From positions 3,471,001-3,535,000 of the forward strand of contig NC_087158.1 in the NCBI RefSeq assembly GCF_035594125.1: a stretch of 64,000 bases of DNA, written 5' to 3'. The stretch is from Scylla paramamosain (Eukaryota > Arthropoda > Malacostraca > Decapoda > Portunidae). Shown piece by piece: positions 56,326 to 64,000 of this stretch (its first letter is position 1; the number at the start of each line of letters is the position of its first letter). The translations under genes and the position numbers were made by a program. The notes under the pieces are model-generated. The model made no database searches. It saw only the letters and a list, made by a program, of their open reading frames with translations, and was not told the DNA's origin.

Positions 56326-56918
56326 GATCTGTACATGTATATATCAAGGCACACATAATGGATGAAAATTCTAACTTTTAGTAGAATATCATCCATTCTT
56401 AACCCCAAAAGGACGGTAACATTCTTCAGGGACATTCCTCCCAGACAGGCTACTTTTAACAGTTCAGGAAAAATTGGTCATACTCCATCAACAATTTCTC
56501 AACTGTGCCTTGACTGATTGCTTAAAATGTAATAGCATCACACTTACCAATCCTTCCTCTTCAATCTACCGCAAACCTGAACTCTCTGGGTGATGTGGTG
56601 TCTCTGTGATGAAGTGGTGAAGTGAAGTACCTAACTCAACCTGTGTTCGGATGGTTGTGTGCCATGTGACGGCTTGGCTGAGGCCCCAGCGGGAGGACCC
56701 CAAGCCTACTTTGCTGCCCTCACCAGTATCCCTCAGTCATTCACTCACATAAAAATCTATATCTGTAATTTTGTAGACACACTAAAGGAAATAGTACTGC
56801 TGTCTGTCACTTATAACACGCAAGAAAAAAAATGTAATCGTTATGGCTAGGAAGATGTATACGAGTGAAACACAGCATTTTACTTTTCTCTGGTAAAACC
56901 ACTTTTGAGACTTGAGAG
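56326..56918 (-). repeat. Arm B flank of the inverted duplication
   Basis: Reverse-complement match to arm A 48690-48970 and 47720-47990, with arm B-specific sequence of about 70 bp near 56570-56640 in place of arm A's 700-bp segment. Confidence 0.85.
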
Positions 56919-57497
56919 CAGTGTTGCCAGATCCACAGATTTTCCTGAGGTTCTACAGATTTCAGACCTCGTTTCAGATTTTCAGATTTTTTTTTCTAAA
57001 TGGACAAAATCTACAGATATTTTCCTCACTTAAGGCACTTACTTAAGAATATGGTATGCATGAGTTCGGGACAGATGCCCTGTATTTTTCTTTTCCCTTG
57101 CGGGAGTTCCCGATAAAAAAGGCCAGCCCTCCCCTAGAAGGAGGCACCTGCAACATCAAGTTTTAGTTCAGAGGCTACATAAAGATCAAGATCATCCTGA
57201 TCCCCGAGGCCCGAGGGCGCGCGCGTCATGTAAACAAAGTACAAACATACTCCCACAGTCCCACAGCCTGCCCTACACGACCCCAGCAAACACACAAGAA
57301 CAAGCTATAGAGCTACATCGTCGCTATACCCTTACAACTACAAGCTATAGCAAGTAAGTAAGCTCTGCATGCTCAGAGGCGTAACAATAGGGTGGCAGAG
57401 GTAGCAAACTGCCACGGGGCCAGGGCCTATATAATAATGATTAGGTAAAGGGGGCCCGAGCCTATGGACGTAGAGTCTCGAAAAGGGGCCAAGGGAC

Positions 57498-57532
57498 CCA
57501 AGGGGTATGTGCCCATGGCACATACCCCTTGG
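57498..57532. repeat. Perfect 14-bp-arm palindrome
   Basis: Arms CCAAGGGGTATGTG and its complement flank a 7-bp centre; a third partial copy of the arm follows at 57540-57553. Confidence 0.85.
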
Positions 57533-57580
57533 TATAATACCAAGGGGTATGTGGTATGGGATAATGACATAATGCTAGCA

Positions 57581-58452
57581 GGGAAGCCACAGAACGCCTG
57601 ACTTCTGATCTTTCTAAAATTTCTGATTGGGGCAGAGCAAACTTGGTATTGTTCAATGCCTCAAAAACTCAATTCCTCCATCTATCAACTCGACACAATC
57701 TTCCAGACAACTATCCCCTCTTCTTCAATGACACTCAACTGTCCCCCTCTTCTACACTGAACATCCTCGGTCTGTCCTTTACTTATAATCTGAACTGGAA
57801 ACTTCACATCTCATCTCTAGCTAAAACAGCTTCTATGAAGTTAGGTGTTCTGAGACGTCTCCGCCAGTTTTTCTCACCCCCCCAGCTGCTAACTCTGTAC
57901 AAGGGCCTTATCTGTCCATGTATGGAGTATGCTTCACATGTCTGGGGGGGTTCCACTCATACTGCTCTTCTAGACAGGGTGGAATCAAAAGCTTTTCGTC
58001 TCATCAACTCCTCTCCTCTAACTGACTGTCTTCAGCCCCTCTCTCACCGCCGCAATGTTGCATATCTAGCTGTCTTCTACCGTTATTTTCATGCCAACTG
58101 CTCTTCTGATCTTGCTAACTGCATGCCTCCCCTCCTTCCGCGGCCTCGCTGCACAAGACTTTCTTCTTTCTCTCACCCCTATTCTGTCCACCTCTCTAAC
58201 GCAAGAGTTAACCAGTATTCTCAATCATTCATCCCTTTCTCTGGTAAACTCTGGAACTCCCTGCCTTCTTCTGTATTTCCACCTTCCTATGACTTGAATT
58301 CCTTCAAGAGGGAGGTTTCAAGACACTTATCCACCAATTTTTGACCACTGCCTTGACCCTTTTATGGGACTGGCATTTCAGTGGGCATTTTTTTTTATTA
58401 GATTTTTGTTGCCCTTGGCCAGTATCCTTCCTACATAAAGAAAAAAAAAAAA
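57581..58452 (+). mobile_element. LINE fragment (24277 family), 5'-truncated
   Basis: The frame 57643-58344 encodes the RT end and C-terminal domain ([68 protein letters not shown]). It has no stop over 233 codons and is the cleanest copy of this domain in the window. The 3' UTR ends in poly-A at 58440-58452. Confidence 0.87.
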
Positions 58453-59027
58453 ATTATGTCATTATCCCATATATGCTTGATATATACTGCTTGATATATA
58501 CTGCTTGATATGTCATGTGATCTCATTAGCTTTATTATGTCCTGTGTATGAGTGCAGTTTTTCTTTTTCACACAGTGCTTCTCTCAATTTATTTTCTATC
58601 TGCTAGCATTATGTCATTATCCCATATATACTTGATAAATACTGCTTGATATATACTGCTTGATATGTCATGTGATCTCATTAGCTTTATTATGTCCTGT
58701 GTATGAGTGCAGTTTTTCTTTTTCACACAGTGCTTCTCTCAATTTATTTTCTATCTGCTAGCATTATGTCATTATCCCATATATGCTTGATATATACTGC
58801 TTGATATGTTATGTGATCTCATTAGCTTTATTATGTCCTGTGTATGAGTGCAGTTTTTCTTTTTCACACAGTGCTTCTCTCAATTTAGTTTCTATCTGCT
58901 AGCATTATGTCATTATCCAATATATGCTTGATATATACTGCTTGATATGTCATGTGATCTCATTAGCTTTATTATGTCCTGTGTATGAGTGCAGTTTTCT
59001 TTTTCATACAGTGCTTCTCTCGCTACA
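58453..59027. repeat. 155-bp tandem repeat, about four copies
   Basis: Units start ATTATGTCATTATCC at 58453, 58608, 58763 and 58903. Periods are 155, 155 and 140 bp (the third unit lacks one TTGATATATACTGC block), and the fourth is partial. An inverted 25-bp piece of the unit lies at 57555-57580, left of the LINE. Confidence 0.9.
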
Positions 59028-59602
59028 AATGGTTTATGCTGGGTGTGTAATATGTGTAAAATTGCATGTAGTTGTATTAAGACGTCGTCAAACGGGATAT
59101 GCAACCACTATTTTTTCACAAATATCGCAAGTTTTTGAGATTTAGCTTCCATTTCTAAAATCTCCCGTGTGACGTCGCCTTTATGGGCTACACTTCCTAA
59201 ATGCTTGTTTTGAGTTAAAATTAACTAAATACCCTTTGTTCTGTTTATGTGGAGTTACCATAGGGCTAATAAAATTTCATTATTAACAACATATATTTCC
59301 TCAGAAATTTTCCTTATGGGTTACAGATTTCTACAGATATTTTGTCAGATTTGGTCAGATTATGCATAATTCAGTCTGGCAACACTGCTTGAAAGAGTAA
59401 CTTCTCTCTCCCAATAGTATTTTCACTACGAGGTTATTTTTGGAGCAAATTTGCCCTCATGTGGGGTGGAGTCACTGGCTGTTTATCCTTGTCCAAGGAA
59501 TCAGAGGAAGAGGAATGGTTATGTAGCCGCACTGGCAGGTCTTCATTAGCTCTCAGGTGATCTGTTTTACTGATCACACCTATCATCGTAGGGTCGAGGT
59601 AA

Positions 59603-60377
59603 GGCCGGTGTCACACTGCGGCGTCGCCGCTGCGGCAGAACTGTATGCGGCGCCACACATGGTGATATCACACACAAACCAATGAGAGGTGTCACACCAG
59701 TGCGGCGCTGCCGTTTCCGCCGCACTGTGCCGCAGCATGCTGCGCCAGCGCCGGACTGCCGCACAGCCGCATCCGACCGAGTGTCGTGGGAAAAAACGCA
59801 GTTCTATGCACGTGGTCACACCAGACGGCCACGCCGCATCCGGCGCTCCCTTGTTACAAGATGTTTGACACTGATTTATTCATTCAGTGTATTCATGCAA
59901 GGCCAGCACTTTGGGAAAAGATTAATAAAGAATATTGTGATAAGAATTTTAGAGAGAAAGCATGGATTGAAATAGGCGATATAATGTACGAGAAGTGGCC
60001 ACATATGGAATCGGCAGAAAGAAACGAGAAAGGTAAGATAAAATATGTTTGTTATTTCCTATAAAAAGTAACAAAATTTATTATGTACGTATGTGTAATA
60101 CACATTATAATAATAATACAAACATTATTTAAGACAGGCTTCCCATGATTCCTATTATTAACTTTTCATCTTTAATACTGAAATGCTAATACCTGAATAA
60201 TCACAATCCATAAACACAATATAGTCCTAGTAAAAACATGATAGTCAACCTATCTACGCTGGCTGCTGGGGATAGACTGAGCGACTTCGCCGCTTATGTG
60301 TGACAGGATGCAGGCAATGCGGCGGTGACGCATACGGTTCTGCCGCAGCGGCGACGCCACATAGTGTGACACCGGCC
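59603..60377 (+). mobile_element. PIF/Harbinger-like element with MADF exon
   Basis: The terminal inverted repeat GGCCGGTGTCACACTGCGG (left) has complement GGCCGGTGTCACACTATGTG (right), and both extend into a GC-rich GCGGCGTCGCCGCTGCGGCA-like inner repeat. TAA flanks both ends (59600-59602, 60378-60380), and the uninterrupted LTR copies show one site. This matches PIF/Harbinger habits. It carries a DNA-binding exon but no transposase. Confidence 0.82.
59859..60033 (+). CDS. MADF-domain exon in Harbinger-like element
   Basis: From the Met at 59859 the frame reads FDTDLFIQCIHARPALWEKI, then EYCDKNFREKAWIEIGDIMY, the characteristic order of a MADF (Adf-1-type, SANT-related) DNA-binding domain: an acidic-hydrophobic start, RPALW, then a FREKAWIEI helix. 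A donor-like GGTAAGAT occurs at about 60032-60039, where similarity ends, so this looks like a first exon whose partner is missing. PIF/Harbinger elements commonly encode such a second protein that helps the transposase reach nuclear DNA ends. Confidence 0.6.
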
Positions 60378-61020
60378 TAAGGCAGTTCTCTCTCTCTCTC
60401 TGACATTTACTGATGAAGTAAGCATCACCATAAGAACTGCGAACAAATTATCGGTCTCAATTTCTTATAAAATAACATTATACACTGATATTAAACACTC
60501 ATCATATTACAGTTTTCATTAACAATACATGCAATCAACTTGGCACTTTGACAATCAGTTTTTACTATATAATTAAAGTATTTACCTTGGTCACCTTCCT
60601 GCCTGTCTGTCTGAGCGCGATTTGGCCGTGAGTGACGCCCACAGGCGACCAGTGGGTTAACCACACTCTATTAACAAGTGAGCATCGACTTTGGTGCTTC
60701 ATATAGCATTGATTACTGATACTTACGCTCATTACATGTGTCTTCATGCAAGTAAAAAAAACTTTTGAACTTTTCACTAATGATTACCGAGGAATAATGA
60801 TGTGAGCCACATACACTTTACATACAGTAACTGATTATTTTCCCCTGTAGCCATCACTATGGTTTGCAGGACACAGGTTCATCATTGTGAGACATTCACA
60901 GGTTCATCATTGAGAGACATCATTGTGAGGGAAGGGAAGGATGTTCACAGGTTCAACTATAAACGCCACCCGCCCTTTAGGTGTTAATACTTTTCTTGTT
61001 GAGCAATTGCATTATAAGAC

Positions 61021-62334
61021 CTAAAGCTTTCCCTTAAGGCTAGTTTGATTCCTGAGATGCTTGCCAAAGAAAGTCAATAATGCGTCCCATGTGTGCACCT
61101 GGGCGTCTGCATGAGGCCTCAAGGAGCCTCCCCATAGTATGCCTCCTCTGATCATTTTGTGGTAGGAAGCCCAGCAGAAAGTGGAGTACGGAGGCTCCTG
61201 GCCAGCACCAGGATACTTGACCTACAGCATAAACAATGAAAATTCTTTTTTTTTTATTTGTATTTATTTATTTATTCATTTATTTTATTTTATTTTTTAT
61301 TTCATTTTATTTATTTTTTTTTTTTATCAGGGTAGTGAGTAATATTCATAAAAGAATGTTTGGCAGATTGCATTAACCCAGGATTGATACAAGCTTTCAG
61401 TTAGACTATTCTGAAGATGAATATGTTTTTTGATGCATGTGAAGCAACTGGAGTGCAAAGAAAAGTATTTGGTGGGAAGGTAAATGAGAACCAGTACAAG
61501 AGACAGGTTTTCCACATGGAAAGCAATGTTAAGTAGAGTGTTTGAAGGGTTCAAAATTTTCCCAATTATATTTTAAATTTATCTAAATTACATGCTGGAA
61601 AGACTGAACAGATATGTAAACTTATTCCCTGACGATGCAAAAATTGTCAACTCTACTCAACTGGCATCTCCTCCCTGTCCTGCACCTGTCAAAATGCACT
61701 CACTGTTCCTGCAATACTAGTATCTCTATCCCTCTTCTGCCATGCTGCTCCCCTTGCTTCTACCACCACTCTCTTGATTTTTCATACTCAAGAAACATTT
61801 TTAGTGCATTTCCAATACTTTAATCCACTCACTGTATAGTTTGTTTTGCCAGCCAGTCTGAGGCGCTCCACGGCGAGGTCTGCAAACATTTTGGATTTCC
61901 AGTTTTGTGTCGTCACATGAAACCAGGAAGAGTAAATTGGCAACTGCCCTTTCAATGGGAATGATTGTCTCAGGGTATTCCTTCGGGTCATCCACAGATT
62001 CATAGCAGTCCATGGCACCATCAACTATCTGTTTATATTAAGTATTTATTTCAATCTTTTAAGCAAAAATCATGATCAAAAATTATTAGAAAATAAATTA
62101 ATGCATTTTATATTACTTGCCATATTGTAATGATCAAAGATTTACATACCTCTATTTTTCCAAGATCAAAATCTAATCCTGGTATTGACCTGTCATATAA
62201 ATTAAGTCTAGACTGGATGTTGCTGATGCTGCCGTTGATGCAAACCCCAGCTGTAACTTCTGGGATGAACGTGGACATAGACAGAGCCAAGTCACCACCT
62301 TTACTCACTCCAATAACACCCATATTTGGTTTCT

Positions 62335-62338
<4 letters not shown>
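61021..62338 (-). pseudogene. Thioesterase C-terminal tail pseudogene (arm B)
   Basis: Minus-strand counterparts of the three arm A exons are 62150-62338, 61833-62028 and 61021-61221. The first lost its splice acceptor: arm A's CTCTCTAG-G is replaced by TA repeats. The second has one extra base just after the catalytic Asp pair (CDD), shifting the frame. The third lost six bases that include the catalytic His codon ([11 protein letters not shown] becomes GAGQEPPYS) and also one Asn codon. The nucleophile motif GVSKGG remains. It cannot make an active enzyme. Confidence 0.9.
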
Positions 62339-62425
<87 letters not shown>

Positions 62426-62449
62426 CTGTGTGTGTGTGTGTGTGTGTGC
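62338..62449. repeat. (TA)n and (GT)n microsatellite at arm B end
   Basis: TA run 62338-62421 and GT run 62427-62448 mark the end of homology with arm A, whose own TA run lies at 40932-41008. Confidence 0.95.
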
Positions 62450-63999
62450 GATTGATTGATATATTTATTGTTGCATTAATAATGAAATACAGCAAAGGAG
62501 GAGGACGGACCTTGCCACCCACCCCCTGGGCAAAGACTTAAGGGTAGAGTATCAAAAATACAAAAATATAGTATACATTACAAGAATATAAGTAAATAAA
62601 TAAATACAGATGTTGTATACCTTATTGCATAAATATCCTACAGTCTGGGAGCAAACGTAGGATATTCCTTGAGTATAGCCCTGAGAGTGGCTGAGTCTAA
62701 GAGATGGTCAATGAGGTTATATAAGTCATGTTGACCTTGCAGCCTAAATTTAGCAATGAGAGGACATTCTATGACATAATGACGCAGAGTGTGTACCCTT
62801 GGCGCAGCACACAACACACAGCATACACCAGGAGAAGCACTGACTTCCCAAAAGTATTTATAGCCTAATCTGAGCCTCATTGCCACCCCATCATGTGATG
62901 CAGTGTGTCTCCCATAGGTGTAAGCACAGCTCTGGGAGACACGTACATAGTGAAGACTACTGCCACTGCCCCTATGGCAACAAAGCTCCAACTGATCACC
63001 AATGCTACTATGTACAAAGTCCTTAATGCTACTCTTAACATAGCCCAGAGTGTACTCAGCGCCAGGGTCCACTGTGTCATCCTGAAGGGCACATTGAGCA
63101 AGGCGGTCTGCCTCTTCATTAAGCGGGATACCCAAATGAGAGGGCATCCAGGTGAAGTTGACCGTGGTACCAGCACTTTCTAGGGCGTGGATGAGATCAA
63201 GGCATTTATTAACTAGATCACAGTCCATGAGGGAGGTAGACTGGAGAGCATACTCGTACATTGCAGCCTGACTGTCAACAAAGAAGAATACATCCTTACG
63301 GAGAGGCGCCACAATATGGAGCGCCTCCAGAACAGCATACAGTTCTGCCCTAGTGGAGGACATGTGTGCAGGGAGCCGCCTGGTAACCTCAGTGTCAGTG
63401 TGGTGATTGGCAGAAATGTAGCTGCGGATGAACAGCCCACATCCGGACCTGCTGCCATTGACTGAACCATCACAATAAATAGGAATAGCCTGAACATGGG
63501 GGTACTTGGACAATTTACTCATGAACATGTCTTGCAGCACATGAGGGGGCCAGTCCCTCTTGGACTGATGCAGTGAGTGAATATCAACACTGACACAGTG
63601 AGGGTTCCAAACGGGTTGGAGCGGTGACATAACAACGTTAATACAGGCCTCGGCTATACCTACACTTGTAAGAACTCCCAAGATCTTCCTGAGGTATGGA
63701 GTTGTAGGAGTCTGAGGATCACGATACAGGGGGGTCAGTGATCCCTTTAGAGAGTCGGAGCCCGTGCATAATATCCTATCAACAGTACGACAAGTAATTT
63801 CCTGTATCCTGCACATAATACTCGGCAGGTGCAGTTCAGCTTTGAGGACCTCAATCTGAGCAGTCCTTGGGCATCCCAAAATTATTCTCATGGCTTCATT
63901 CTGAACAAGCTCCAGGGAACAGAGCTGGGTGGCACTAAACTGTATTAAAATAAGGGCTGCATAGTTGATGAGGGACCATACGACAGATACATAGAACAT
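62450..63999 (-). mobile_element. LINE 3' part with RNase H, runs off window
   Basis: The element runs off the window end. Its 3' tail (minus sense) ends with ATCAATCAATC-type repeats next to the GT tract. The upstream coding frame carries the end of RT and an RNase H domain. Confidence 0.85.
62638..63999 (-). CDS. LINE ORF2 C-terminal part: RT thumb and RNase H (partial)
   Basis: A 453-codon open frame continues beyond the window. It starts with the RT thumb (SLELVQNEAMRIILGCPRTA), then RNase H: IYCDGSVNGSRSGCGLF (Asp near 63474), SSTRAELYAVLEAL (Glu near 63345), FFFVDSQAAMYEYA (Asp near 63270), TWMPSHLGIPLNEEADRLAQ (His and Asp near 63145-63110). All four catalytic acidic/His positions are present. 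A C-terminal Cys/His knuckle-like CVLCAAPRVHTLRHYVIEC follows. This arrangement is typical of jockey/R1/I-like lineages with RNase H. It has no stop within view, so it is a young copy. Confidence 0.88.
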   Translation of the reverse strand: MFYVSVVWSLINYAALILIQFSATQLCSLELVQNEAMRIILGCPRTAQIEVLKAELHLPSIMCRIQEITCRTVDRILCTGSDSLKGSLTPLYRDPQTPTTPYLRKILGVLTSVGIAEACINVVMSPLQPVWNPHCVSVDIHSLHQSKRDWPPHVLQDMFMSKLSKYPHVQAIPIYCDGSVNGSRSGCGLFIRSYISANHHTDTEVTRRLPAHMSSTRAELYAVLEALHIVAPLRKDVFFFVDSQAAMYEYALQSTSLMDCDLVNKCLDLIHALESAGTTVNFTWMPSHLGIPLNEEADRLAQCALQDDTVDPGAEYTLGYVKSSIKDFVHSSIGDQLELCCHRGSGSSLHYVRVSQSCAYTYGRHTASHDGVAMRLRLGYKYFWEVSASPGVCCVLCAAPRVHTLRHYVIECPLIAKFRLQGQHDLYNLIDHLLDSATLRAILKEYPTFAPRL

Positions 64000-64000
64000 C

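Larger units (their letters stand above)
56919..59387. mobile_element. hAT-like non-autonomous element with nested repeats
   Basis: The ends are inverted repeats CAGTGTTGCCAGA (56919; complement at 59375-59387). CTTGAGAG (56911-56918) and CTTGAAAG (59388-59395) flank it, an 8-bp target duplication with one change. Arm A has no insertion here. An 8-bp duplication and CAG-starting termini fit the hAT superfamily. The interior has no transposase. It contains a LINE fragment and a 155-bp tandem repeat. Confidence 0.75.
59522..60832 (-). repeat. Old solo LTR, arm B, interrupted
   Basis: Reverse-complement counterpart of 47087-47578, from the TGTAGCCGCAC end to the CATACAGTAACT end. It is interrupted by the Harbinger-like element at 59603-60377. 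Confidence 0.85.

Noticed and set aside
58453..59027. 155-bp tandem repeat as a CRISPR array or rDNA spacer
   Set aside because: Repeats are long and adjoining with no variable spacers, and no rRNA sequence was recognised nearby.
59567..59975. GC-rich ORFs over the ends of the element at 59603
   Set aside because: They run through terminal inverted repeats; only the MADF-like part has family-like residues.

Overview
This window looks like arthropod nuclear DNA, most probably from a decapod crustacean. It has long (TA)n, (CT)n, (GT)n and trinucleotide microsatellites, pentameric CCTAA/TTAGG arthropod-type telomeric repeats, introns with GT..AG borders, and dense, nested transposable elements (BEL/Pao LTR elements, several LINE lineages, Tc1/mariner, Tigger/pogo-like, Harbinger-like and hAT-like DNA elements). 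The decapod assignment is inference from repeat style and was not tested by any search.

Layout. 0-14 kb is repeats and LINE debris: a foldback element with a telomeric-repeat loop (1.1-1.3 kb), an orphan exon-like ORF (2.4 kb), reverse transcriptase remnants (4.3-5.2 and 12.7-13.4 kb) and a decayed EEP/RT LINE (8.2-12.2 kb) interrupted by a pogo-type element. 14.1-31.5 kb holds the one clear cellular gene: a plus-strand acyl-CoA thioesterase/BAAT-family gene in five recognised exons. All junction phases fit, and the last exon has a Ser-Asp-His triad. Its introns contain a complete 7.5 kb BEL/Pao element with 5-bp target duplications, two LINE copies and a Tigger-like remnant. 31.5-41 kb is mariner-like, Tigger-like, LINE and Harbinger-like insertions. 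At 41.0-42.3 kb lies a second, diverged thioesterase C-terminal half in three exons. It has the same strand and the same entry phase as the first gene's last exon, so it may be an alternative 3' end of the same gene or the tail of a second copy that has lost its front.

41-62 kb is organised as a large inverted duplication. Arm A (about 41.0-49.75 kb, plus) and arm B (about 55.56-62.34 kb, minus) share the three thioesterase tail exons, an old solo LTR, flanking unique sequence and a Tc1-type transposon. Later insertions distinguish the arms. A complete but internally deleted BEL element (42344-46934) is in arm A only, and arm B keeps the precise empty site. A second solo LTR sits in arm A's Tc1 terminus. 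Arm B carries a Harbinger-like element with a MADF-like exon and a hAT-like element with 8-bp target duplications. The arm B thioesterase tail is a pseudogene (lost splice acceptor, frameshift, deleted catalytic His), whereas arm A is intact. The window ends (62.4-64 kb) in the RNase H-bearing 3' part of another LINE on the minus strand.

No CRISPR array, bacterial operon, rRNA or convincing tRNA was seen. The most interesting items are the possible duplicated 3' exon sets of the thioesterase, the datable inverted duplication with its empty site, and the small DNA elements that carry MADF-like exons or telomeric repeats.
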